Notes: generated from the letters alone by a model not told the origin. Numbered from the stretch's first letter, positions 47,181 to 55,703 are shown. The stretch: 64,000 nucleotides of DNA from Alloalcanivorax marinus (GCF_016906305.1 NZ_JADDOL010000003.1:1-64000); one strand, 5' to 3'. Program-made: numbers and translations.

Positions 47181-47854
47181 TTCCGGACGACCCGCAAGAG
47201 CGCCGTCTGCTGATCGCCGAGTACGTACTCGGTTTGCATCAGGGCGAGCGCGCCGAGGAAATCGAACGCTGGCTGGCGTGGGACGCGGAAGCGGCCCGGC
47301 TGGCGGCGCGCTGGCGGGAAAGCTGGACCGGCGCCGCCGAGCTGCTGCCGGAGGAGCGCCTGCCGCCCCGTCTGTGGCGGCGGGTGGCGCGCCAGGCCGG
47401 TCTGGCCACGCCCTGGTGGCGGGCCGGCTGGGCCAGTGTGTCGGTGTGGCGCACGGTCAGCGCCGCGTTGCTGGTGGCGGTGGTGCTGCTGGCCGGTCCC
47501 CTGCGCGCCCCGGCGCCGGTCTACACGGTGGTGCTGCAGGCCCCCGGCGAAGCCGCCAGCCCGGGCTGGCGCGTCACCGTCTCCGCCGACGGTGATCTGC
47601 AACTGACGCCGCTGGTCACCGGCCAGTACGCCGCCGACCGCAGCGTGCAGTTCTGGACCCTGGAAAACGATGCCCCCGGACCGCGCTCCCTGGGCCTGGT
47701 GGAACCGGGCCGGACGCTGGTGATTCCCGCCCATCGGGTGGGCGGCGTGGAGAGCGGCCAGCTGTTCGAACTGACCCTGGAACCGCAAGGCGGCTCGCCC
47801 AAGGACCGCCCCACCGGGCCGGTGTTGTTCATCGGGCGGGCTGTTGAAATATAG
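47177..47854 (+). CDS. RskA-type anti-sigma factor
   Basis: The 225-residue protein has a cytosolic helical N-terminal segment (LIAEYVLGLHQGERAEEIERWLAWD) that would hold the sigma factor, one membrane helix (about residues 96-114, VSAALLVAVVLLAGPL) and a periplasmic RskA domain ending in GGSPKDRPTGPVLFIG, the family hallmark. The ATG at 47177 overlaps the sigma stop by four bases. Regulated proteolysis of the membrane protein would free the sigma factor, as known for RskA. Confidence 0.88.
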   Translation: MIPDDPQERRLLIAEYVLGLHQGERAEEIERWLAWDAEAARLAARWRESWTGAAELLPEERLPPRLWRRVARQAGLATPWWRAGWASVSVWRTVSAALLVAVVLLAGPLRAPAPVYTVVLQAPGEAASPGWRVTVSADGDLQLTPLVTGQYAADRSVQFWTLENDAPGPRSLGLVEPGRTLVIPAHRVGGVESGQLFELTLEPQGGSPKDRPTGPVLFIGRAVEI

Positions 47855-47872
47855 AAAATAGCGGCAGCTTGC

Positions 47873-47932
47873 ATCGCGGCTAAAGCCGCTCCTACCTGGA
47901 TCAGTGGTTGTAGGAGCGGCTTCAGCCGCGAT
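47873..47932. repeat. REP-like palindrome between rskA and cysT
   Basis: Arms 47873-47895 and 47910-47932 (ATCGCGGCTAAAGCCGCTCC... and GTAGGAGCGGCTTCAGCC...) match at 22 of 23 positions around a 14-base loop. The right arm ends on the first base of the cysT stop codon. This resembles the REP sequences common in pseudomonads and relatives, and could act as a bidirectional terminator between the convergent genes. The stem core GTAGGAGCGG recurs at 58622-58649. Confidence 0.75.
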
Positions 47933-48768
47933 CAGCCACCCTGCCAGCGCTTGATCATCCGCCCCTGCACCACCTGAATCCCGAACAACAGCACCAGCGA
48001 GGCGCCGAGGATCACCGAGGCCAGGGCGCTGGCGGCGGCGAAGTCGTATTCTTCCAGGCGGATATTGACCAGCAGCGAGATGATTTCGGTCTCGAAGGGC
48101 ATATTGCCGGCGATAAAGATCACCGCGCCGTATTCTCCCAGGCTGCGGGTAAAGGCCAGGGCGGTGCCGGTGAGCAGGGCCGGCATCAGCTGGGCCAGCA
48201 CCACCTTGAAGAATGACGCCATGGGGGAGGCGCCCAGGGTGGCGGCGGCTTCTTCCACGTCCGGCGTCAGGTCCTCCAGCACCGGCTGCACCGCGCGCAC
48301 CACGAACGGCAGGCTGGTGAAACTCATGGCGATCATGATGCCCAGCGGCGTGTAGGCCACCGGGATGCCGGCCGCCTCGAACCACTGGCCCAGCCAGCCG
48401 TTGGCGGCGAACAGCGCCGACAGGGTCAGGCCGGCCACGGCGGTGGGCAGGGCGAAGGGCAGGTCCACCAGGGCGTCCATCACCCGGCGCCCGGGAAAGC
48501 GATAGCGCACCAGCACCCAGGCCAGCAGCATGCCGACCACCGCGTTGATCAGGCTGGCGCCGGCGGCGGACAGCACCGTGACCTTGAAGCTGGCCAGGCT
48601 GCGCGGGTTGCTGATCACCGACCAGTAGCGGTCCCAGCTCATGTCACTGACGTGCAGTACCAGCCCGGACAGCGGCACCAGAATCACCAGGCAGATAAAG
48701 AACACGCTCAGCGCGAAGCTGAGCGTGAAGCCGGGCAGAACCGAGTGTCGGGTGCGCAGGATCGCCAA
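47932..48768 (-). CDS. cysT: Sulfate ABC transporter permease CysT
   Basis: The 278-residue permease has six hydrophobic segments. The conserved DALVDLPFALPTAVAGLTLSALF and the EAA loop VEEAAATLGASPMASFFKVVLAQLMPALLTG are followed by RSLGEYGAVIFIAGNMPFETEI, typical of CysT/CysU. The start abuts the sbp stop directly. Downstream cysW and cysA are missing from this position because a plus-strand module is inserted. Confidence 0.94.
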   Translation of the reverse strand: MAILRTRHSVLPGFTLSFALSVFFICLVILVPLSGLVLHVSDMSWDRYWSVISNPRSLASFKVTVLSAAGASLINAVVGMLLAWVLVRYRFPGRRVMDALVDLPFALPTAVAGLTLSALFAANGWLGQWFEAAGIPVAYTPLGIMIAMSFTSLPFVVRAVQPVLEDLTPDVEEAAATLGASPMASFFKVVLAQLMPALLTGTALAFTRSLGEYGAVIFIAGNMPFETEIISLLVNIRLEEYDFAAASALASVILGASLVLLFGIQVVQGRMIKRWQGG

Positions 48769-49770
48769 TTAACGCAGGCTCCGTGCTTTCGCCTGCAGCT
48801 TGTCGAGCTCGCCGCCGGAGGCGAAGTGGGTGTCCTGAGCCTCGGCCCAGGAGCCGAAGTAGTCTTCCACCTTAAGCAGCTTCACCGGCGGGAACTGGTC
48901 CTCGGTGGCCTTTACCACGTCCGGATGGTGCACGCGGTAGTTGAAGGTGGTGAGCAGCTGCTGGATGTCCTTGCTGTACAGGTATTCCAGGTACTCGGTG
49001 GCCACTTCGCGGGTGCCGCGCTTGTCCACCACCTTGTCGACCACGGTGACCGGGAACTCGGCCAGCACCGAGGTCTTCGGCACCACCACGTCGTACTCGT
49101 CGCTGCCGTACTGTTTGCGGATGTTGTTCACCTCGGACTCGAAGCTGATCAGCACGTCGCCGATCTGACGCTCGGCGAAGGTGACGGTGGCGCCGCGGCC
49201 GCCGGAATCGAACACCGACACATTGGCCAGAAAGTGGGCCATGTAATCGCGGATCTTCTCCTCGTCGCCGTCAAAGCGCTCCTCGGCGGCCATCCAGGCG
49301 GCCAGATAGGTGTAGCGGCCGTTGCCGGAGGTCTTGGGGTTGGGGAACACCACGTCCACCCCGTCCTTGGCCAGATCGGCCCAGCCCTGGATGTTCTTGG
49401 GGTTGCCCTTGCGCACCAGGAAGGCGGTGGTGGAGTAGTAGGGGCTGGAGTTGTTCGGCAGCCGGGTGTTCCAGTCTTCCGGAATCAGGTTGCCCTTGTC
49501 GTGCAGCACGTTCACGTCGGTGACCTGGTTGAAGGTCACCACGTCCGCGTCCAGGCCCTGCAGAATGGCGCGGGCCTGCTTGGAGGACCCGGCGTGGGAC
49601 TGCTTGATGGTGATGTCCTCGCCGGTTTTCTCTTTCCAGTGGGCCTGGAATTCCGGGTTGTAGGCCTGGAACAGCTCCCGGGCGATGTCGTAGGAACTGT
49701 TGAGGATGGTCTGCTGGGCGCCGGCCAGGGAGGCCAGGGACAGCAAAGCGGCGGTCAGCCAAACACGCAT
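48769..49770 (-). CDS. sbp: Periplasmic sulfate-binding protein
   Basis: The 333-residue protein has a signal peptide ([20 protein letters not shown]) and the Sbp/CysP pattern [46 protein letters not shown] and [18 protein letters not shown]. It delivers sulfate to CysTWA. It is the first gene of the cys block, 118 bases downstream of miaB on the same strand. An AAGGAG lies close upstream of the ATG. Confidence 0.94.
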   Translation of the reverse strand: MRVWLTAALLSLASLAGAQQTILNSSYDIARELFQAYNPEFQAHWKEKTGEDITIKQSHAGSSKQARAILQGLDADVVTFNQVTDVNVLHDKGNLIPEDWNTRLPNNSSPYYSTTAFLVRKGNPKNIQGWADLAKDGVDVVFPNPKTSGNGRYTYLAAWMAAEERFDGDEEKIRDYMAHFLANVSVFDSGGRGATVTFAERQIGDVLISFESEVNNIRKQYGSDEYDVVVPKTSVLAEFPVTVVDKVVDKRGTREVATEYLEYLYSKDIQQLLTTFNYRVHHPDVVKATEDQFPPVKLLKVEDYFGSWAEAQDTHFASGGELDKLQAKARSLR

Positions 49771-49820
49771 TTGTCGGGCTCCTTATGAATGATTACGGGC
49801 GAATCGGAAACGAATGGACG

Positions 49821-49866
49821 CCAGTTTATATAACCGCTGGTTTAAATAAAGGCCGTGGTTAAACCG
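49821..49866 (-). promoter_or_regulatory. Promoter region with GGTT/AACC half-sites before sbp
   Basis: In the gap between miaB and sbp, AACC-GCT-GGTT (49832-49842) and GGTTAAACC (49857-49865) form two small palindromes next to TATATAA-type sequence (49825-49832). They may be a CysB-controlled promoter for sulfate uptake, but CysB sites are poorly conserved, so this is a weak call. Confidence 0.3.
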
Positions 49867-49888
49867 ATTTGGAATTTCAATATGGCCA

Positions 49889-51232
49889 TCAGCCGGCCTC
49901 ATCCAGGGCCTTCAGTCCGCCCCGCAACGAGTTGGGCAGCGCCTCGAGGATCTCCACGTCCACGAATTCGCCGATCAGGTCGATGTCGTCGCAGGCGAAG
50001 TTCACCACCCGGTTGTTCTCGGTGCGGCCCTTGAGCTGGCCCGGGTCCTTCTTGGAGAAGCCGTCCACCAGGATGCGCTGGGTGCTGCCCACCATCTTGC
50101 GGGAAATGTCCTGGGCCTGCTGGTTGATGCGCTGCTGCAGCAGGCGCAGCCGTTCCTTCTTCACCGCCATGGGCACGTCGTCGGGCAGGTCCGCCGCCGG
50201 GGTGCCCGGGCGCGGGCTGTAGATAAAGCTGAACGAGGCGTCGTAGCCGATGTCGGCGATCAGGTTCATGGTCGCCTCGAAGTCCGCGTCGGTTTCGCCG
50301 GGGAAGCCGATAATGAAGTCCGAGCTGTAGGAGATGTCCGGGCGGATGCGGCGCAGCTTGCGCAGTTTGGCCTTGTACTCCAGCGCCGTGTGGTTGCGCT
50401 TCATCAGCGCCAGAATGCGGTCGGAGCCGGACTGCACCGGCAGATGCAGGTGGTCCACCAGCTCCGGAATCTCCCGGTACACCTCGATCAGGGCGTCGGA
50501 GAACTCCATCGGATGGCTGGTGGTGTAGCGGATGCGGTCGATGCCCTCGATGTCGCGGATCAGCAGCAGCAGCTCGGCGAAATCCACCATCGCGCCGCCG
50601 GCGCCCTGGCCCCGGTAGGCGTTCACGTTCTGGCCCAGCAGGTTGACCTCGCGCACGCCCAGGTCGGCCAGGTGGCGGATCTCATCCAGCACCGGTCGCA
50701 CCGGGCGGCTCACTTCCTCGCCGCGGGTATAGGGCACCACACAGAAGGTGCAGTATTTGGAGCAGCCTTCCATGATCGACACGAAGGCGCTGGGGCCGTC
50801 CACGCTGGGTTCCGGCAGGCTGTCGAACTTCTCGATTTCCGGGAAGGTCACGTCGATGGCCAGGGAACGGGTGGTGGACGCCTGGGTGATCAGGCCGGGC
50901 AGGCGGTGCAGGGTCTGCGGGCCGAACACCACGTCCACATAGGGCGCGCGCTCGCGGATCGCCTCGCCTTCCTGGCTGGCCACGCAGCCGCCCACGCCGA
51001 TGATCAGGTCCGGATTGCGGTCCTTCAGGCGCTTCCAGCGGCCCAGCTGGTGGAACACCTTTTCCTGGGCCTTTTCGCGGATCGAACAGGTGTTGAGCAG
51101 CAGCACGTCCGCTTCTTCCGGATTGTCCGTGGGCTCAAGATCGTGGCTCGACCCCAGCAGATCCGCCATGCGGGTGGAGTCGTACTCGTTCATCTGGCAG
51201 CCGTGGGTCTGGATAAACAGCTTGCGCGCCAT
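49889..51232 (-). CDS. miaB: tRNA-2-methylthio-N6-isopentenyladenosine methylthiotransferase
   Basis: MiaB adds the methylthio group to i6A37 of tRNAs reading UNN codons. The 447-residue protein has the three N-terminal cluster cysteines ([29 protein letters not shown]), radical SAM CxxxCxxC in [15 protein letters not shown] and a C-terminal TRAM domain. The ATG at 51232 is preferred over a GTG nine bases upstream. The usual next gene, phoH, is separated by the sulfate block. Confidence 0.97.
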   Translation of the reverse strand: MARKLFIQTHGCQMNEYDSTRMADLLGSSHDLEPTDNPEEADVLLLNTCSIREKAQEKVFHQLGRWKRLKDRNPDLIIGVGGCVASQEGEAIRERAPYVDVVFGPQTLHRLPGLITQASTTRSLAIDVTFPEIEKFDSLPEPSVDGPSAFVSIMEGCSKYCTFCVVPYTRGEEVSRPVRPVLDEIRHLADLGVREVNLLGQNVNAYRGQGAGGAMVDFAELLLLIRDIEGIDRIRYTTSHPMEFSDALIEVYREIPELVDHLHLPVQSGSDRILALMKRNHTALEYKAKLRKLRRIRPDISYSSDFIIGFPGETDADFEATMNLIADIGYDASFSFIYSPRPGTPAADLPDDVPMAVKKERLRLLQQRINQQAQDISRKMVGSTQRILVDGFSKKDPGQLKGRTENNRVVNFACDDIDLIGEFVDVEILEALPNSLRGGLKALDEAG

Positions 51233-51390
51233 GGGGAACACCGTGGATCACTGGAAAATGGGCGCCGATTGTACCGCCGGAGCCGGTAAACTGCGAACCC
51301 CGGGCGCGGCAAAACGCCGCACCGTCTGGCTCGCGGCGGACCCGGCGCGGTATCATCCGGCGCCGCCGTCGCCCTCCGGAGCAGGAACCC

Positions 51391-51966
51391 ATGCTGACCG
51401 TTTTTCGTTGGTGGCCGGTGCTGGCCGGTCTGTTGCTGCTGGCTGCCTGCGCCGAGCCGCGCCAGGAACTGCCGGTGAACACCCGCCTGGGCGGGGACTT
51501 CACCCTCACCGACCATCACGGGCAGCCGTTCCGGCTGGCCGACCAGGAAGGGCGGGTGGTGCTGATGTTCTTTGGCTATACCCATTGCCCGGACATCTGC
51601 CCGGCGACCCTGGCGCGGGTCTCCCAGGTGTACCGCAACCTGCGCGAGGCCGGTGACGCCGAGGCGGTGCAGCCGCTGTTCATCACCTTCGACCCGGTCC
51701 GCGACACGCCGGCGCATCTGAGCGAGTACGTGCCCTGGTTCAAGGCCAACGTGATCGGCCTGACCGGTAGCGAAGCCGAGATCCGCGCGGTGGCGGAGCA
51801 ATACGGGGTGGTCTATCTGCAATCCGGCGACGGCGCGGCGGCGGAGTACGACTTCACCCACAGTGACTACGTTTACCTGCTGGACCAGCAGGGGCGGGTG
51901 CGCAAGCTGTACCCGTCGGACTTCAACATCGACGAGGTGACCGATGATGTACAAAGCCTTCTTTAA
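51391..51966 (+). CDS. SCO family copper protein
   Basis: The 191-residue lipoprotein (lipobox LLAACAE, cysteine near residue 20) has a thioredoxin fold with the copper-binding CxxxC in THCPDICPAT and the distal histidine in DFTHSDYVYLLD. SCO proteins help assemble the CuA centre of cytochrome c oxidase or reduce its cysteines. Its stop overlaps the PCuAC start by 23 bases, the common SCO-PCuAC pairing. It is divergent from miaB. A GGAG lies near the ATG. Confidence 0.92.
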   Translation: MLTVFRWWPVLAGLLLLAACAEPRQELPVNTRLGGDFTLTDHHGQPFRLADQEGRVVLMFFGYTHCPDICPATLARVSQVYRNLREAGDAEAVQPLFITFDPVRDTPAHLSEYVPWFKANVIGLTGSEAEIRAVAEQYGVVYLQSGDGAAAEYDFTHSDYVYLLDQQGRVRKLYPSDFNIDEVTDDVQSLL

Positions 51967-52387
51967 CGGCCTCACCGGCGCGGCCCTGCTGGCCCTGGCC
52001 GGCGCCGCGTCCGCCGACGACCTGGTGCTGGAAAACGCCTGGCTGCGCGCGGTGCCGCCGGTGTCGCCGACCATGGCCGGCTACTTCACCCTGCGCAACG
52101 ACGGCGACCGGGCGGTGGAGCTCAAGGGCGCCAGGACCGACATCGCCGGCGGGGCCATGCTGCACGATACCGAGACCACCGAGGACGGCCAGGCGCGCAT
52201 GGTGCACCTGAGCGGCATCACCCTGGAACCCGGCGACCAGGCCACCTTCGCCCCCGGCGGCAAGCACCTGATGCTGATGAAGGTGGCTTCGATCCCGGAG
52301 GCCGGGGAAGAAGTGAAGATCTGTCTGACGTTTACCGATCACGACGATCTGTGCAGCGACTTCCCGGTGCGCCGCGAGGCGCCCTGA
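51944..52387 (+). CDS. Periplasmic copper chaperone PCuAC
   Basis: The 147-residue protein has a signal peptide ending near ASADD and the PCuAC copper motif: Met and His in MLHDTE, Met in ARMVHL, and His and Met in GKHLMLM, the H(M)X10MX21HXM pattern. A C-terminal Cys pair lies in CLTFTDHDDLC. It loads Cu(I) onto SCO and CuA sites. GAGG at 51934 is six bases before the first of two adjacent ATG codons, within the SCO reading frame. Confidence 0.9.
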   Translation: MMYKAFFNGLTGAALLALAGAASADDLVLENAWLRAVPPVSPTMAGYFTLRNDGDRAVELKGARTDIAGGAMLHDTETTEDGQARMVHLSGITLEPGDQATFAPGGKHLMLMKVASIPEAGEEVKICLTFTDHDDLCSDFPVRREAP

Positions 52388-52491
52388 CGCCGGTTTCCTT
52401 CGCGTTCCATGGCGCCCGCCCGCCCCGGGGCGGGTGCATCACGCCTCCGGATCGCCTAGCCTGGGCGGCATCTGACTGATGGAGGTGGACG

Positions 52492-52941
52492 ATGCCGCGT
52501 ACGCTTCGCGTCCTGCGCGACGCCCTGCTGGGCGCCGGCCTGCTGGCCGGTGCCACCAGCGCCCCCGCCGATGACCTGACCCTGGACAACGCCTGGCTGC
52601 GCGCCGTGCCGCCGGTGGCCCCGGCCATGGCCGGCTATTTCGACCTGTACAACCGGGGCGACCGGTCGGTGCGTCTGGACGGCGCCGAGGCCCGCTTCGC
52701 CGGGGCCGCCGAACTGCGAGAATTCGGCACCGGCGCGGACGGCCAGCGACTGGAGCGCGGCTTGCAGGAGGTGCGCCTGGATCCCGGTGACCGGCTGCGT
52801 TTCCGGCCCGGCCGGCGCTTTCTGCAACTGACCCGGCTCACCGATGTGCCCCGTGCCGGGCAGCGGGTGGAGGTGTGCCTCACGTTCAGTAACCACGATG
52901 ACCTGTGCGGTGAATTCGAGGTGCGCCACAGCGCCCCTTGA
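52492..52941 (+). CDS. PCuAC-like paralogue lacking copper ligands
   Basis: The 149-residue protein aligns along its whole length with the preceding PCuAC gene: ADDLTLDNAWLRAVPPVAP, AGYFDLYNRGDRSVRLDGA, a PGD turn, and the CLTFSNHDDLC end are nearly the same. The copper ligands are gone: MLH becomes ELR, ARM becomes RLE, and KHLMLM becomes RRFLQL. It keeps the signal peptide and the cysteine pair. It is a tandem duplicate that has lost metal binding or gained another role. GGAGG lies before the ATG. Confidence 0.85.
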   Translation: MPRTLRVLRDALLGAGLLAGATSAPADDLTLDNAWLRAVPPVAPAMAGYFDLYNRGDRSVRLDGAEARFAGAAELREFGTGADGQRLERGLQEVRLDPGDRLRFRPGRRFLQLTRLTDVPRAGQRVEVCLTFSNHDDLCGEFEVRHSAP

Positions 52942-52983
52942 GCGGCGATGGGGGAGGAAGCTTTCAAAGGAAGGAATTAAAAA

Positions 52984-53038
52984 ACACCGTGGGGCCTGCT
53001 TGCGTTTCCAGCGAGGACCAGGGAGGGCCCCACGGTGT
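52984..53038. terminator. Inverted repeat between the convergent PCuAC-like and TorF genes
   Basis: ACACCGTGGGGCC (52984-52996) and GGCCCCACGGTGT (53026-53038) are perfect 13-base complements around a 29-base loop. AAAA flanks the right side and TTAAAAAA the left, so it could terminate transcription from either side. The large loop is unusual for a simple terminator. Confidence 0.5.
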
Positions 53039-53127
53039 GAAAAGGTTGGGCGGGGGGAGAGAGCCCGCCCGAAGTTTTCTGCCTCTCAGTCTTTCAAACG
53101 TTCTTTCAACACTTCGAAGGTCGTTGC

Positions 53128-53826
53128 TTAGAACGACAGCGCATAGGTGACCACGAACAGCGTATCGTTGGCGTCGTCCATGTTGTCGTCGTCGGAGTCG
53201 ACCACCTTGGAGACGGTGAAGCCCAGCTCATCGGTGAGGGCGTAGGTCAGGTCCACGTGGGTGTAGTCGGACGAGTCCGCGTCGAAATCGAAAAAGCCCA
53301 CGTTGATGCCGAACTGATCGTAGCTGTAGCCCAGGTTGTAGTAGTTGTCCTTGTTGTCCACCGCGTCACTGCCGTGGCCGTAGTCGCCCACGCCGATGTA
53401 GGCGGCGGCGGAGAAGCCGGCCAGGCCCAGGCTGGCGACCACTTCCTGGAAGTCGGCGTCGGTGGCGTTCGGGTAGTTGTAGTCGACGAAGGACAGGTCG
53501 TAGCTGAAGTCGCCCACGGCGCCGCCGTAGCCCAGGTACAGGTCGTATTCCATGCCGCCGGTGCTGGCATCACCGTCCGCGTCGCTGTCGTTTTCGGAGC
53601 TGCCCCACACACCGGCATAGAGGCCGGAGGAATGCGCGTAGTCCAAGCCACCGAAGACCTGGGCGTTACCGGCGGACAGATCCTGACCACGCCACAGGTA
53701 GATGTTGGACACACCCACGTTGCCGCTCACCTCGGCCACCGCCACGGACGGCGCGGCCAGGACGGCGGCGGAAGTGGCCACCGCGGCGGCCAGAACGGTC
53801 TTCTTCATCTTGGATACGTGTTTCAT
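53128..53826 (-). CDS. TorF family putative porin (TIGR02001 type)
   Basis: The 232-residue protein has a signal peptide (MKHVSKMKKTVLAAAVATSAAVLAAPSVAVAE) and the family start VSGNVGVSNIYLWRGQDLS, with many aromatic and aspartate residues and a terminal phenylalanine (TYALSF), as in a small outer-membrane barrel. The family is often found near nitrogen-assimilation genes in related genomes. GAGG precedes the ATG at 53826. A sigma-54-like promoter lies upstream. The Asp-rich loops make it acidic. Confidence 0.85.
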   Translation of the reverse strand: MKHVSKMKKTVLAAAVATSAAVLAAPSVAVAEVSGNVGVSNIYLWRGQDLSAGNAQVFGGLDYAHSSGLYAGVWGSSENDSDADGDASTGGMEYDLYLGYGGAVGDFSYDLSFVDYNYPNATDADFQEVVASLGLAGFSAAAYIGVGDYGHGSDAVDNKDNYYNLGYSYDQFGINVGFFDFDADSSDYTHVDLTYALTDELGFTVSKVVDSDDDNMDDANDTLFVVTYALSF

Positions 53827-53899
53827 GTGCAACCCTCTTTGCAAATAACTGTTTTTGTGCGCTCCTGGCGCACTGGCCGGGGAGGCTGATCGTTATTTA

Positions 53900-53914
53900 G
53901 CAGGGAGCGTGCCA
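53900..53914 (-). promoter_or_regulatory. Sigma-54-like (-24/-12) promoter before the TorF-type gene
   Basis: Minus strand: TGGCACGCTCCCTGC, with GG and GC exactly ten bases apart, as sigma-54 requires, and TGGCACG matching the -24 consensus fully. It predicts a start of transcription near 53888 and a leader of about 62 bases. An enhancer-binding protein such as NtrC would be needed; no matching dyad was found. Confidence 0.65.
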
Positions 53915-54069
53915 AAAAAAGAAAAGCGTTATTTGTCAGGGTGTTAGGCAAGGTTGGGCGAAGCGGGAAAGGTAAAATAACGAAAACGGGGAAGGGGTGG
54001 GGCTCTGTTTTGGTGCAAGGCACCAGAATGGGGCGGCGCCGATGCCCGCCGCCCCCGGCGCGCCCGGTG

Positions 54070-54549
54070 TCAGTCCGGGCACTGCCAGTCCACCGGCACG
54101 GCGTTGGCGCGGACGCCGTCCTCGCCGCGGATCTCCAGGCCGCAGGCACCGGTGTCTGTGCGGGTGAAGCGGGCCTGGTAGCGTTCCCCGGCGCGGGCCT
54201 CGAACTGGGCCGCCACCCGGCAGCGGTCCCGGCCGCCGCCGGCTCGGGCCTCGCTGAACACCACGCCCACCCGGGCCTGGTCGGACGGCGCCAGCGCCAC
54301 GGTCACCGCCTCGCTTTTCTTCATGGTCTGGAACAGCTTGTCGAAGGCGTTGGTTTCCCAGGGCTTCACGGCCAGCGCCTCGCGGGTGTCCTTGAAGCCG
54401 CTGCCCGGCACGCACACCGCCGGCTGGGCGGCGGCGTCGCCGGTGAAGGTGACGGTGGCGGTTTGCGCGCCGGTGGGTTCCTGGTAAGCGAACATCTGGC
54501 AGCCGGTCAGCAGCGCCAGCGGCAACAGCGCGGTGGTTATTCTGATCAT
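54070..54549 (-). CDS. Hypothetical lipoprotein
   Basis: The 159-residue protein has a lipobox (LALLTGCQM, cysteine near residue 17). GGAGG lies before the ATG at 54549. It contains further cysteines (CVPGS, RCRV, ACGLE, and a C-terminal CPD) that could form disulfides in the periplasm. I do not recognise a domain. It stands alone; TGGTGC-AAG-GCACCA (54011-54025) lies downstream of its stop. Confidence 0.7.
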   Translation of the reverse strand: MIRITTALLPLALLTGCQMFAYQEPTGAQTATVTFTGDAAAQPAVCVPGSGFKDTREALAVKPWETNAFDKLFQTMKKSEAVTVALAPSDQARVGVVFSEARAGGGRDRCRVAAQFEARAGERYQARFTRTDTGACGLEIRGEDGVRANAVPVDWQCPD

Positions 54550-54621
54550 GGTGGTCCTCCTCAACGATTGAAAGGAGTGTACGGATGCAAGAGGAGGGCC
54601 ACCAGTTAAACCCCAAACCCG

Positions 54622-55662
54622 TTATTCCCCGAACCAGTGCCGCACCGCCTCCCGGGTCAGGGCGCGGCGGCGCTCGCCGGTGGGCAGCCAGTTGCCGGCG
54701 TTGGCGGCGGCGGCGATCAGAAAATCGCAAAGCGGCAGGTGCTGGCGCAATACCCGATCGTGGCGATGGCCGATGATGGGATTGAAGTAGCCGAAGAAGT
54801 CGAACATCTGGCGGGGGTTCTTGCGCACCCACAGCCAGGAGCCCATTTCCAGGGTGAACGGCAGGAAGGTGCGCTCAGGGTGCTGTCCGCGGGCCTGATC
54901 GTACAGGTAATCCCAGAGGTCGCCGTGGGTGGTGTAGTTGAGCGACTGGGGCTCGATCAGGTAGCGGTGATGATGCGGATAGGTGTGCTCCAGCAGCTGC
55001 TTGAGCCGGAACACCTCGCCGATATGGTCGATGGGCGCGTGGGTGCGCGCGTAGCAGCACCAGATCCGGTCGCGACGGCCGAAGCCGCTGTGGCAGTCCA
55101 GGCTCAGCGACACCGGCGCGTTCAGCAACCGTTCCCGTACCACCTGGATCAGCGCCCGCGCCTCCGCCTCCATGGGCGCGCCGGCGCGGCCCCGGTACCA
55201 GGGCAGGTGGCGGCTCAGGCGGTGCCCGCCGACCAGGAACGACACCCGCCCGTCCGCCTCCACCGGCGCGTTGCGCATCAGGTCCACGCCGTTGGGGTTG
55301 CTGCGGGTGCGCCGCCAGATGCCGCCCGGGTTGACCATGGGCATGAACACCAGGCGCACGCTTTCCAGCCGCCGGTGCATCTGATCGTCCCACTGCAGCC
55401 GGTGGATCAGGCTGTGCAGCAGGGAAAGAATCACCTGGGTACCGATCCGTTCCACGCCGTGCACGCCGCCGAAGAAACCGATGGCCGGCGCCGCCGGTGA
55501 GCGGCTGCCCATCTCGATCACCCGCACCGGCAGGTCCAGACCGCCCTGGGGCACGCTGAGCACCTCGCTGACACGAAGGTGCCGCTCGCCGAGACGGATC
55601 AGGCTGTCCAGGTGGAGCAGTTCAGGCAGGTGTCGTTGCAACAGATAGAGTCGTTCTTGCAT
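54622..55662 (-). CDS. M14-family zinc carboxypeptidase-like protein
   Basis: The 346-residue protein has zinc ligands of the M14 fold in GGVHGVERIG (His68, Glu71) and LDCHSGFG (His192), the substrate pattern RSNPNGVDLMRN (118-131) and a candidate catalytic Glu273 in FTLEMGSWLW. It resembles the succinylglutamate desuccinylase / M14 amidase group. No signal peptide is visible. It is divergent from the YiiX-like gene with Pho-box-like repeats between. The substrate is unknown. Confidence 0.8.
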   Translation of the reverse strand: MQERLYLLQRHLPELLHLDSLIRLGERHLRVSEVLSVPQGGLDLPVRVIEMGSRSPAAPAIGFFGGVHGVERIGTQVILSLLHSLIHRLQWDDQMHRRLESVRLVFMPMVNPGGIWRRTRSNPNGVDLMRNAPVEADGRVSFLVGGHRLSRHLPWYRGRAGAPMEAEARALIQVVRERLLNAPVSLSLDCHSGFGRRDRIWCCYARTHAPIDHIGEVFRLKQLLEHTYPHHHRYLIEPQSLNYTTHGDLWDYLYDQARGQHPERTFLPFTLEMGSWLWVRKNPRQMFDFFGYFNPIIGHRHDRVLRQHLPLCDFLIAAAANAGNWLPTGERRRALTREAVRHWFGE

Positions 55663-55703
55663 GGCGGGAACCGGCTACGTTGGGGCCATGCTGTCACGAT
55701 CAG

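Noticed and set aside
46626-47854. FecI/FecR pair for the TonB receptor
   Set aside because: The anti-sigma is of RskA type with the C-terminal GPVLFIG pattern, it is 44 kb away, and no receptor adjoins it.
54011-54025. TGGTGC-AAG-GCACCA as an NtrC site for the sigma-54 promoter
   Set aside because: The NtrC consensus has the half-sites in the opposite order (GCACC then GGTGC). This is more likely a hairpin after the lipoprotein gene.
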